From positions 213,058-277,057 of the forward strand of contig JAIQFV010000006.1 of the NCBI GenBank assembly GCA_020073085.1: 64,000 nucleotides of DNA, in the 5' to 3' direction. Shown piece after piece: positions 50,253-58,801 of this stretch. Positions within the stretch are counted from its first letter, which is position 1. Each line of letters starts with the position of its first letter. A program made the position numbers and the translations under genes. Below the pieces are notes generated by a model. The model was not told where the DNA came from and searched no databases. It saw only the letters and a program-made list of their open reading frames with translations. Source of the stretch: Terriglobia bacterium. Lineage in GTDB: Bacteria > Acidobacteriota > Terriglobia > JAIQFV01.

Positions 50253-50857
50253 GGCTCTCCCGCTGAATCCTTCAATTCTTTGAGGCGCTGCGTGGCCCGG
50301 TGGAGAAGAACGGCCACCGCTTCTCGCGACCGGTTCATCCGTTCCGCGATCTCCTGGGTCGATTTCCCCTCAACCTTGGCCAGGAGAATGACCGTGCGGT
50401 AGTCTTCGGGGAGCCCGTCGAGCAGCGCGATGACATGATGGAAAAGTTCTTTTCGGGCGAAAATCTGGCTCGGCGTGACGGAGTCCCTGGGCTCGGCATT
50501 CGGAGAGCGGCTGTCCGAGTCGCGAGCGACCCGCGCTTCCGGCTGACGCTTCTGCCGCTGCTGGTATCGCGCGTTGTCGATGATGACGTGGTCGGCGATG
50601 CGTGCCAGCCAATTCATGAAACTTCCCGGGTTCCGATAAGTGAAATCGGAAAGGCTTCGGCTCGCCTCCAGGAACGTTTCTTGAAGGATATCGTCCACCT
50701 CGACCCGCGCGCGCATCTCCACACTCAGTTTATACCGGATCAGGACGGCGAGGCGCGAACTGTATTTGTGAAACAGCAACGTAAAGGCCGACTCGTCGCC
50801 CGCGCGCACGCGTGCCAACAAGTCAAACGTTGAAGTGGCGAGCTGGTTCTGGGACAT
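50249..50857 (-). CDS. ECF-like RNA polymerase sigma factor coupled to a Ser/Thr kinase
   Basis: 202 residues; AAGGA lies 7 bases before ATG 50857. Region 2 is at about 20-90 (FTLLFHKYSSRLAVLIRYKL, FMNWLARIADHVIIDNARYQQRQKR). Region 4 is at about 135-195 (LLDGLPEDYRTVILLAKVEGKSTQEIAERMNRSREAVAVLLHRATQRL), with the helix-turn-helix. Regions 1 and 3 are absent, as in ECF factors. The class with VDDILQETF and a following membrane Ser/Thr kinase is known in Acidobacteriota and Planctomycetes, where phosphorylation may replace a classical anti-sigma factor. The 4-bp overlap with the kinase gene supports stoichiometric translation. No anti-sigma gene is adjacent. Confidence 0.92.
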   Translation of the reverse strand: MSQNQLATSTFDLLARVRAGDESAFTLLFHKYSSRLAVLIRYKLSVEMRARVEVDDILQETFLEASRSLSDFTYRNPGSFMNWLARIADHVIIDNARYQQRQKRQPEARVARDSDSRSPNAEPRDSVTPSQIFARKELFHHVIALLDGLPEDYRTVILLAKVEGKSTQEIAERMNRSREAVAVLLHRATQRLKELKDSAGEP

Positions 50858-50964
50858 TCGGGATCCTTCGCTGCTTCGAGCAGGAGGCTCAGACGCCGTC
50901 TTGTTGAAAGAGTCTACCGAAGAGTGGAGCGAATCGCAATGCCCGAGGCAATTCTCTTTTCACA

Positions 50965-52146
50965 TTATAACGCCCGTCCCGCTGCCGCGCCCGACGCCCA
51001 GGCCCATTGAAAGTTGAAGCCGCCCAGGTGGCCCGTGACATCAACCACTTCGCCGATGAAAAACAGTCCGCGGACCTTCCGGCTTTCCATCGTTTTGTCC
51101 GACAACTCGCCGGTATCCACACCCCCTGCCGTGACCTCGGCTTTATCATACCCTTCCGCCTGCGCGGGGATGAGATCCCATGCATGGACCTTTTGTTCCA
51201 GTTCTACTAGGGCCTGATTGGTCCAGGCGGAAGGGGCATGCAGATCGAGCCACCGTGTCGCAAGACGCTTCGGCAAAAGTCCTTGGATAGCGGAGAGCGC
51301 GGCCGTCCTGTCTCTCACCTTTCCTGCACGAATCGCCGCCGTGACATCACGATCAGGAGCCAGATCAATACGGATGGGCTTGCCCCTTTTCCAGTACAAG
51401 GAGATTTGGAGGATGGCGGGTCCGCTCAATCCGCGGTGCGTGATCAGCATTTGTTCGCGAAACCGGTGATGATCAGTGGCAACGATGACGTCCGCCGAAA
51501 CTCCGGTCAGGTCGCAATATCGTGTGCGGTCCCGGGGCCCCAGCAAGAGCGGGACAAGCGCGGGTCTCGTCTGCTGGATCTTCAGTCCGAATTGACGCGC
51601 CACATCATAGCCCAGGGCGGTGGCTCCAATTTTTGGGATTGACAGTCCCCCCGTCGCAACCACCAGGACCGGCGCGTGGAACTCGGCCCCTTCGGTCTTC
51701 ACGACGAATTCGGTCGTGTGCTGAACTTCACGCACTCTGCAATTCAGGAAGATCCTTACTCCAGCGAGGCGGCATTCGGTCTCAAGCAGGTCCGTGATGT
51801 CGTGGGCCGAGCGGTCGCAGAAGAGCTGTCCCAGTGTTTTTTCATGATAGGGGATGTGATGTTTTTCGACCAGGGCAATGAAGTCGGCTGGCGTATACCG
51901 GGCGAGTGCCGATTTCGCGAAATGCGGGTTTGCGGAGATAAAGTGTTCCGGTTGACCATAGAGGTTGGTGAAATTACAGCGCCCGCCGCCCGAGATAAGA
52001 ATCTTCCGGCCGGCGCGATCAGCGCGTTCCAGCACGGCGACACGGCGTCCCCGTTTGCCGGCCTCCACCGCGCACATCAGTCCCGCGGCCCCGGCGCCAA
52101 GAATCAATGCATCAAATTTGTGGATCAAGGATTGTGTCCGAGACAC
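50965..52146 (-). CDS. NAD(P)/FAD-dependent flavoprotein, BaiN/HI0933-like
   Basis: 393 residues from GTG 52146, which has GAGG 6 bases upstream; longer frames add 61 residues with no typical sequence. The dinucleotide-binding motif LGAGAAGLMCAVEAGKRG is at about 16-33, and the family signature GRKILISGGGRCNFTN at about 45-62. GYDVARQFGLKIQQTRPALVPL and QMLITHRGLSGPAILQIS are also family phrases. The C-terminal GLFFIGEVVDVTGHLGGFNFQWAWASG segment closes the FAD site. Members of this family are flavoproteins of mostly unknown activity; BaiN reduces bile-acid intermediates in gut bacteria, which would not fit here. It follows the sigma-factor gene by 107 bp. Confidence 0.88.
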   Translation of the reverse strand: MSRTQSLIHKFDALILGAGAAGLMCAVEAGKRGRRVAVLERADRAGRKILISGGGRCNFTNLYGQPEHFISANPHFAKSALARYTPADFIALVEKHHIPYHEKTLGQLFCDRSAHDITDLLETECRLAGVRIFLNCRVREVQHTTEFVVKTEGAEFHAPVLVVATGGLSIPKIGATALGYDVARQFGLKIQQTRPALVPLLLGPRDRTRYCDLTGVSADVIVATDHHRFREQMLITHRGLSGPAILQISLYWKRGKPIRIDLAPDRDVTAAIRAGKVRDRTAALSAIQGLLPKRLATRWLDLHAPSAWTNQALVELEQKVHAWDLIPAQAEGYDKAEVTAGGVDTGELSDKTMESRKVRGLFFIGEVVDVTGHLGGFNFQWAWASGAAAGRAL

Positions 52147-52503
52147 GGCGAGCCTCAAGAATGTCAATATTGCATTGTCCCTTCGGAACGGACAAGGAGA
52201 AAGAAGAAGGAATAAGAAGTGGGCGTCCCTGGAAGCGAATCGATGGTGACAGACCCCTGGACCCAATGCTGTCCGCATTTGACCTGACCTGGACCCAAGG
52301 ACTTGACGACTGAAGCTAAAATGACTCATTGTGACAGCGGAGAGGGATCATCGTGCTGCGCACTCGTGGCGATTCGAAGAATTAAGGGGAATCCCACCGA
52401 GTGGGTTTGTGCTGGGATCGGGATTCTGATATCAAGGGATGATAGGGGAGCGACCGGCTATTCGACCCTTTTGTGGCTCCACCGCAGAAATCGAGAGGAA
52501 TGC
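52147..52503. other. 357-bp divergent intergenic region
   Basis: It separates the flavoprotein gene (minus) and the CAP-domain gene (plus) and should hold both promoters. Both genes have longer open frames reaching into it, but their best ribosome-binding sites lie at the chosen starts. No hairpin or operator was seen. Confidence 0.4.
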
Positions 52504-53058
52504 ATGGCGAGGTGGAAACGGCAGGCTGGAGATATTCGCGTGGCAGTTCTTGTTGTTCTGATCTTAACCTTCTCCTGCGGGGGAGTCTTCTCTGCACAAC
52601 ATGATCTTTATGGGGGATCGCAGCTTTTTAAGCGGAAACCCGTGCAGCCACCCAGTCCCAAGGCGCTGCGCGTCCTCGAGTTGGTTAATAAGGAACGGGC
52701 CGGGAAGGGCTGCCGGCCATTACGGATGAAATCGTCGCTGAATGCAGCCGCCCTGGAACACAGCCGGGACATGGCACGTTATCATTCAGTCAGTCATACC
52801 GGTTCCGACGGTTCACATCCCGGAGATCGCATGACTCGGGCCGGCTATGGTTGGTTAAAGGTCGCAGAAAACGTTGCTGCCGGATATGCCTCTCCGGATA
52901 GCGTGGTGAGTGGCTGGATGAAAAGCCCGGGCCATCGCGCCAATATTCTGGATTGCAGTTTTCAAGACGCGGGGGTGGGATACGATTTCCTGGCGGTCGA
53001 AGCGGACAGCGGGGACTACGCCTATTATTGGACCATGGTGTTCGGGATCTCGCGATGA
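52504..53058 (+). CDS. Secreted CAP-domain protein (SCP/PR-1 family)
   Basis: 184 residues from ATG 52504 (GAGAGGAA upstream; a longer frame adds 67 unlikely residues). A signal peptide covers about 12-33 (VAVLVVLILTFSCGGVFSA). The CAP domain spans about 57-183: LELVNKERAGKGCRPLRMKSSLNAAALEHSRDMARY, then SHTGSDG, ENVAAGY, VSGWMKSPGHRANIL and GVGYDF at the end. The two His and one or two Glu residues of the usual CAP cavity (HSRDM, SHTGSDG, AENVA, GHRAN) are present. Members occur secreted in all kingdoms; some bind lipids or show protease activity, but bacterial roles are not settled. It converges with the ADOP permease gene, with a 9-bp gap. Confidence 0.88.
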   Translation: MARWKRQAGDIRVAVLVVLILTFSCGGVFSAQHDLYGGSQLFKRKPVQPPSPKALRVLELVNKERAGKGCRPLRMKSSLNAAALEHSRDMARYHSVSHTGSDGSHPGDRMTRAGYGWLKVAENVAAGYASPDSVVSGWMKSPGHRANILDCSFQDAGVGYDFLAVEADSGDYAYYWTMVFGISR

Positions 53059-53067
53059 TGAACTCAA

Positions 53068-55608
53068 CTACTCACACCGCAGGGAGATCATGGGGTCCAC
53101 ACGGGCAGCACGACGGGCGGGGATGTAAGTGGCGAGCAGGGCGACCAGGATCAGCAGGCTGGGAATCACGACAAACGTCATCGCATCGGTGGCCGTGATG
53201 CCGAACAAAAGGCTTCTCATCAACCGGCTGAACACCAGGGCTGCGGCCACGCCGAGGACAACCCCGGAAAGCGCCAGGGTCATTCCCTGGCGGACGACGA
53301 GGCTCAAAATGCCTCCCGGCGTGGAGCCGAGCGCGATGCGGATTCCGATGTCCCGAGTGCCCTGGTTGACGAGATAGGCCATGACGCCGTAAATGCCGAT
53401 GGCTGACAGCGCCAGGGCGAAGCCGGCGAAGACTCCAAGCAACAGCATCGAGAACCGTCGACGGGCCAGCGACAGGTTCACGACTTGCTCCATCGTGCGG
53501 GCGGAATACATCGGAAGATCGGGGTCCAGCTCGCGAACCGCTTTTTTGACCGCCGCGGTGAGCGACGCAGGATCAGAACGGCTGCGCACAACGACGCTCA
53601 ATGTGCGCGCAGGCGACTGGGTGTGCGGAAGGTAGAAAACGATCCGAGGGTCGGAGTCGAGTGAGTCGTGTTTCACTCGCCCGACCACGCCGACGATCAG
53701 GTGCCACGGGATGTTGGATTGGACGTACCGAATGCGCTTGCCCACCGGGTCCTGACCGGGCCAGAACTCCCGGGCCATTCTTTCATCAATGAGGGTGACG
53801 GGAGGACGGGACGGGGTGTCTTCTTCACTAAAGAACCGGCCCTGGAGAAGCGGGATTTCCATGGCCTGAAAATAGTTCCCGCTGACAATGCGCGCGTCAG
53901 CATTGATAAATTCTTCGCCGGGAGGAGGCGTGCGTCCTTCAATCAAAATGGGGGTCCAGGCGAAGGTTTGTGTCAACGGGAGCGCCGTCGTCCCTCCCAC
54001 AGCAGTGACCCCGGGCAATTGCTGCAGGCGTTCCCAGAGCTGGCGATACGATCTCACCACCCCTTGAGGGTCGTTGTACTTGTGGCCGATCAGGGTGAGT
54101 CCAAAGGTCAGCACCCCCCGCGGGTTAAAACCCGGGTTCACATTTTGCAGGCGCGCGAAGCTGCGCAACAGGAGCCCGGCTCCAATGAGCAACACCACCG
54201 AGAGCGAAAGCTCCGAAACCACCAGCCAGCGGCGCAGGTTGCGGCCGCGCCCCCACAGGGCATCCCCCCCGGCGGAACCCCGGCTCGCATCCTTTAATGT
54301 GGCATTCAGATCGACGTGAGAAACCCGCAAGGCCGGCGCGAGTCCAAAAAGAATACCCGTCAAGAAAGAAATGAACAGGGTAAACAGGAGGACTCTTCCA
54401 TCGATTCCGATGTCAGTCAGCCGTGGAACGCTTCTCGGCCCCAGGACATGAATCCACTTCAGGCTCCATTCAGCCAGGAGAATTCCCAACGCCCCGCCAC
54501 AGAATGCGAGCAGGACGCTTTCGGTAAGCAACTGCCGGATGATGCGCCCACGGCTGGCGCCGAGCGCCGCGCGCACCGCAATTTCCCTTTGTCGGGCGAC
54601 GGCGCGAGCCAGCAGAAGATTGGCCACGTTGGCACAGGCGATCAGCAACACCAGCCCCACCGAGCCCAACAAAATGTACAGCGGGCGGCGAACATCACCT
54701 ACCACCTGCTCCAAAAGCGGCACGATGCCGAAGGTCAAACCCCCATTAGGCGGATAGACCTCCGGATAATCGCGGCGCAGGCGCGCCGTCAGGGTGTCCA
54801 TCTCGGCCTGCGCTTGCAGGAGTCGTACACCCCGCTTGAGCTTGCCAATGATGTTGTAGTCCTCGTGATCACGTACTCGAGGAGCAGCCGCACTGAGCGG
54901 CAAAGGGACCAGGATGTCGGCTTGTTCGGCGCCGCCCAGAGTGGGAAGCACCTCCCTCGGGAGTGAAAAGGACTGTGGCAGGATGCCGATCACCTGGTAG
55001 TCCTGGCCATTCAGGGTGATCGACTTTCCAATCACGTGCGGGTCGGAGCCGAATCGGCGCGCCCACATCCCGTGACTGAGCACGGCCGTCGCCGCGCGCC
55101 CCGGAGAGTCTTCCTCAGGCACGAAAATACGGCCGGATGCCGCCGTAACGCCCAACATCGGCAGAAGATTTGAAGAGATGCGGATGGTTCCGACGCGTTC
55201 CGGTTCGCCCTCCGAGGTCAGCGTGGTATTCCCGCCGATGGCGATGGCAACTTGTTCGAAGCTGGCATCGCCGCCCTTGATGTCGAAATACTGGGCCGTA
55301 GAGAACCAATCTTCGGTGATGCCGAGACCCGGCGAGCGGTTCCAGAGAATCACCAGCCGGTCCGCATCTTTGTAGGGCAGCGGGCGTAACAGCAACGCAT
55401 TCGCCACGCTGAATAGGGAAGTGTTGGCGCCAATCCCGATGGCAAGCGAGAGAATGGCTGCGGCGGCAAAGCCGGGATTCTTTGCAAAAGCACGGAGCGC
55501 GTATCGGAGGTCCTGTCCAAAGGCGCTCGCCGAGAAGCGACGGAGAGGAAGCCATCGGGCCAGTGCTGACCGGATACTGGAATGAGTGGGTATGTGTGCC
55601 AATGGCAT
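53068..55608 (-). CDS. ADOP-type ABC transporter permease (FtsX/MacB-like)
   Basis: 846 residues. The N-terminal [43 protein letters not shown] contains the first transmembrane segment and is the classic ADOP start. A periplasmic MacB-PCD domain follows (about 85-270, then a repeat at about 480-680), and two groups of three transmembrane segments with FtsX signatures lie at about 310-440 ([38 protein letters not shown]) and 710-840 ([30 protein letters not shown]). It is thus a fused double permease, as usual in Acidobacteriota. No ATPase gene adjoins, as is typical for ADOP proteins. Role of the class is not firmly known; peptide or envelope export is possible. Confidence 0.9.
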   Translation of the reverse strand: [846 protein letters not shown]

Positions 55609-56358
55609 AAATGTGCAAAAGGACGAATGGATCGGATCTTCTTATTTTTAATTTGTTACGTTTGAAACCAGGCGATTCACTCGGCAGAAGGGAATTTAAA
55701 AATTTCTCCCGGGCGCAGGTCCTGAATCATTGAAAAGGTCATCAGATAGCGACACGATTCGAATGCCCAAGATCCCAGACATGGACCGATTCTTCCGTGT
55801 TTGACGTCAGGCGCTTCTACTCCCTCAAAGATTGATTACACCAGTTACCCGTTTCCTTTGCGTCCCCACAGCACCCCGATTTATCGGGGTGGCACTGTTC
55901 TCTCTCCCGTCAGACTTGAACCGATTCATCGGTTTCGTCGTTTCACAATCCTTACGCCTTCCATCGCGGTCCATCTTCCTCCCCCCGAAACCGTTGAAAC
56001 GGTTGCAAAACAGTCTTGCGGATGCAGTGAACACCCCGATGAATCGGGGTGCTGTAGTCTCCGGGGTACAGATGGTTTTTTCAGAAATCCATCTTCATTC
56101 GCCGGGGTTGATGACTGGATCAGCCGGAGTGTACAAGAGATCGAATGGAGAGGCAACGAGGATGAGGTGTGAGTGGCGGGTTTCATCGCGTTGCTTGCCA
56201 ATACCCTCGCCACGTCCGATCCCCTCTTTGACTGTCGATCCGTGACCGTTTTCAGGTAGAGTACAATCATTGGGAACTTTTTGGCCCCTGGTGACATTAC
56301 AGGTTAGAAGGGAATATTAAGGGGGTCTGGAGCGGCGGGAGGAGAGGCGCGGCGGGCG
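55609..56358. other. 750-bp intergenic region with a symmetric hairpin array
   Basis: This stretch between the divergent ADOP permease and ECF sigma genes holds the array at 55872-56051. Both strands have open frames through it, but they follow the palindromes and lack convincing starts. A promoter for the sigma gene must lie near 56250-56350; no clear boxes seen. Confidence 0.6.
55872..56051. repeat. Nested four-hairpin palindrome array (about 180 bp)
   Basis: Four hairpins occur in mirror order. CACCCCGATTTATCGGGGTG (55872-55891) and CACCCCGATGAATCGGGGTG (56032-56051) are the outer pair. AACCGATTCATCGGTT (55919-55934) and AACCGTTGAAACGGTT (55989-56004) are the inner pair. The outer pair matches the palindromes at 47573 and 47639. 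The arrangement fits a REP/BIME-type mobile palindrome. Confidence 0.8.
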
Positions 56359-56943
56359 ATGATTAGCGATGAGACTTTGATGCTGGAATTCCAATCCGGG
56401 TCGCGCGAGGCGTTCGAGGAACTCTTTGCACGCTATCGTCAACCGCTCTATGGCTTTTTCCGGCGACGCCTGGAAAGCAATGGGCGCGCAGAGGAGCTGG
56501 CGCAGGATACTTTTCTTGCAGTCATTCGTGCGACGTCGCGCTACGAGGCGCGCGCTCTCGTCCGGACCTACCTCTATAGTATCGCATTCAACCTGCTGGC
56601 CGCCGAGCGGCGCAAACAGGCCCGCAGTCCAATGCCGGCGCAGGACCCTCCAGAACCTGCAACGAACGATCCGCCTGAGAATGCTCTTTGGGTCCGGCAG
56701 GCGCTGGAAAAGCTTGATGCTTACGAACGCGAAATTTTGATGCTGCGGGAATATGAGCAGCTTAGCTATTTGGAAATTTCCACCTTACTGCGCATCCCGG
56801 TCAACACGGTCCGGTCTCGCCTGTTTCGAGCGCGGATGGCGTTGAAAGAGTGCTTGGAGCAGGCAGAGAGACCTCAGGTCCCTGTGGCGGCTCGGCGTGA
56901 GGAGATCAGCGTGAACAAACGGCCTGCTGATGACGAGGCGTGA
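56359..56943 (+). CDS. ECF sigma factor
   Basis: 194 residues; a G-rich GGAGGAGAGG lies 11-20 bases before ATG 56359. Region 2 (FEELFARYRQPLYGFFRRRL, EELAQDTFLAVIRATSRYE, RTYLYSIAFNLLAAERRKQ) spans about 17-90; region 4 (VRQALEKLDAYEREILMLREYEQLSYLEISTLLRIPVNTVRSRLFRARMALKECL) spans about 112-170. It should direct RNA polymerase to a stress or envelope regulon. The downstream gene, 1 bp after its stop, encodes a zinc-finger anti-sigma-like membrane protein, so release from that protein should control the factor. The last 20 residues are charged and not part of the fold. Confidence 0.92.
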   Translation: MISDETLMLEFQSGSREAFEELFARYRQPLYGFFRRRLESNGRAEELAQDTFLAVIRATSRYEARALVRTYLYSIAFNLLAAERRKQARSPMPAQDPPEPATNDPPENALWVRQALEKLDAYEREILMLREYEQLSYLEISTLLRIPVNTVRSRLFRARMALKECLEQAERPQVPVAARREEISVNKRPADDEA

Positions 56944-56944
56944 A

Positions 56945-58234
56945 ATGAGCAAAATCAACCATCCCATCGAACAAGAAGAATTGATGGCCTATCTGGACGG
57001 GGAACTCCCCCCCGATCGAATGGCTGCCGCCGCGGTCCATCTGGAGCAGTGCCGGGAGTGTCAGGGGGTCGCGGCCGATCTCCAAGCGGTTTCCCGAAGA
57101 CTCATGGATTGGCAGGTGGGAAAGGCAGGCCCGAGCAACATGCCGGATCTCGTGGCAGCGCTGGAAGTATTCGATCGAAAGAAGGGAACTCGCAACACCC
57201 CTGTCCGAGTGGCCTGGCTCGAGAAGCTGGATCCCTTCCGGTGGCCTCGATGGGTGTGGGGCCTTGCCGGCGCCGGGCTGATGGTGATCCTCTTTTCGAT
57301 GCCGAGAATGGTCCTGTACCGGAAGGCTCTGCCGGAGACGCCTGTCAAGGGCGCACTTCAGGACAGTATTCAAACGGATGGAACACTTCAATCGTCAGGA
57401 GAGCAAGGGAGGGCTGGAACCGGCGTCGCGGGAAACCTCCCGATGGCTGATCGGTATTCAAGTTTCGGAAGCAAGGGTGATGCGACGTCCATCAATGGAG
57501 CACCTCAACAGCTCGCGCAAAAGCCGGTTGATTCGTTGACGATCCCCGGTCCCCTGATTGTGCGCACCGCCAGGATTACGTTGACGACCCGGGATTTCGA
57601 CAAGGTGCGCACCGGCCTTGAGGAAATTCTGAAGCGGCACCGGGGCCATATCGGGGAGCTGAGCGTCAGCAGCCCCGCCGGCGCGGCCCGCACACTCGCC
57701 GCCACCTTGCGAATGCCCGCAGATCAAATGGAGGCGACGATGGCGGAGCTAGGAAATCTGGGCCGGGTCGAATCGGAGTCGCAAGGTGGAGAGGAAGTGA
57801 CGCAAGAATACGTGGACCTGGAGGCGCGGCTTTCCAACGCCCGAAACACCGAAAGGCGTCTGACCGATCTGCTTCGCCAGCGTACCGGGAAACTGTCGGA
57901 TGTCCTCGAAGCGGAAGAAGCGATCGCCCGCGTTCGAGGCGAAATTGAACGCATGGCGGCTGAGAAGGAGAGACTGACAAAGCGCGTGGACTTCGCGACA
58001 TTGATTGTGAACGTGAACGAAGACTACAAGGCTCAGCTTCAGACCATGCCTGCGTCCTCACTCACTCAACTTCACAACGCTGCCGTGGACGGGTACCGGT
58101 TCATGATCGGAGGCCTGTTCAGTGTGGTTTTAGGCGTGGTTTCCTATGGACCCAGCTTCATCCTCTGGGGCGCTATCCTGTTCATTCCATCCCGCATATT
58201 ATGGAAAAGATTCCGTCGCAATCGTGCTGAGTAG
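56945..58234 (+). CDS. Anti-sigma zinc-finger protein with DUF4349-like domain
   Basis: 429 residues from ATG 56945 (GAGG 7 bases upstream). It starts 1 bp after the ECF sigma stop. The N-terminus has a zf-HC2 motif, EELMAYLDGELPPDR and HLEQCRECQ, where one His and two Cys bind zinc and hold the sigma factor. A transmembrane segment lies at about 101-120 (WVWGLAGAGLMVILFSMPRMV). Residues about 205-360 match DUF4349 (ITLTTRDFDKVRTGLEEIL, a coiled-coil-like LEARLSNARNTERRLTDLLRQRTGKL, VDFATLIVNV). Two hydrophobic helices near the C-terminus (about 380-420) end the protein. It is thus a membrane sensor that may release the sigma factor on envelope signals. Confidence 0.85.
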   Translation: MSKINHPIEQEELMAYLDGELPPDRMAAAAVHLEQCRECQGVAADLQAVSRRLMDWQVGKAGPSNMPDLVAALEVFDRKKGTRNTPVRVAWLEKLDPFRWPRWVWGLAGAGLMVILFSMPRMVLYRKALPETPVKGALQDSIQTDGTLQSSGEQGRAGTGVAGNLPMADRYSSFGSKGDATSINGAPQQLAQKPVDSLTIPGPLIVRTARITLTTRDFDKVRTGLEEILKRHRGHIGELSVSSPAGAARTLAATLRMPADQMEATMAELGNLGRVESESQGGEEVTQEYVDLEARLSNARNTERRLTDLLRQRTGKLSDVLEAEEAIARVRGEIERMAAEKERLTKRVDFATLIVNVNEDYKAQLQTMPASSLTQLHNAAVDGYRFMIGGLFSVVLGVVSYGPSFILWGAILFIPSRILWKRFRRNRAE

Positions 58235-58481
58235 CTCCTCTCGAGTAGCGCGGACATCCTCACTCAGCGATGTATGCGAGAGGGTTCAGCAACACTCGTA
58301 GCCAACTGTTTCCCATGGAAGTTCGACCATAACGGTTGGGGTCAGAGCTCCCAAATCTGCAATTGTCCGTCGAGGACCCTCAACTCTTAGGCAAATTGGC
58401 CATGTCTGATTTCGTAAAGTCACTTCACCGCACTCAATATTTTGTTTTCGGTGTCACCACCGAGCCAGCAATTCATAGCGA

Positions 58482-58635
58482 CGTGAGGAAGGTCGAATTG
58501 GTACCTCCAACCACGTCCATTTGTTAGTCGATGACCGGGAAGAAGGGGAGGTCATTCCGGCGTCGATGCAATCCGCCCCGGCGGATGGCCGGACGGGTCG
58601 GCCAGGAGTACAATCGGCGGAAGGGCCCGGGCGGC
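58482..58635 (+). pseudogene. Relic of a REP-associated tyrosine transposase (RAYT, IS200-like Y1 family)
   Basis: In the plus frame from 58503 the reading TSNHVHLLVDDREEGEVIP is followed by ASMQ. The HVH of NHVHLLV (58509-58529) is the HUH metal-binding motif of Y1 transposases. A one-base frame change around 58575-58585 leads to MAGRVGQEYNRRKGPGG, matching the AGRTGQEYNRRKxRRGAFW segment that follows in RAYTs at this distance. The reading stops at the terminal repeat of the next element. Upstream of 58482 no matching frame is visible. Thus the gene is broken at both ends and frameshifted. Confidence 0.65.
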
Positions 58636-58801
58636 GCGGGTGCCGCAGGCATGCGTCTCTTGCATGCCTGCGAGCGGTCCATGATGCCGCTAACCCCCCG
58701 GCGAGACAACCCGCAGATCCGACTTAGAACCACACCCACAGATGGTCTTCAGGACTCTGGCAGACGCAGGCATGCAAAAGACGCATGCCTGCGGCACCCG
58801 C
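58636..58801. mobile_element. 166-bp MITE/REP-pair element with 37-bp terminal inverted repeats
   Basis: Left end (58636-58672) and right end (58765-58801) are inverted copies over 37 bp with one mismatch. Each end begins GCGGGTGCCGCAGGCATGC and is itself partly palindromic (GCAGGCATGC and GCATGCCTGC around a short loop). The middle 92 bp has no coding potential. Three related copies lie in tandem at 63474-63979. It abuts the RAYT relic. Confidence 0.8.

Noticed and set aside
55825..56245. Small open frames on both strands with phrases like TPMNRG
   Set aside because: They are translations of the CCCCGATTCATCGGGG palindromes; such frames are often mis-annotated as hypothetical proteins.
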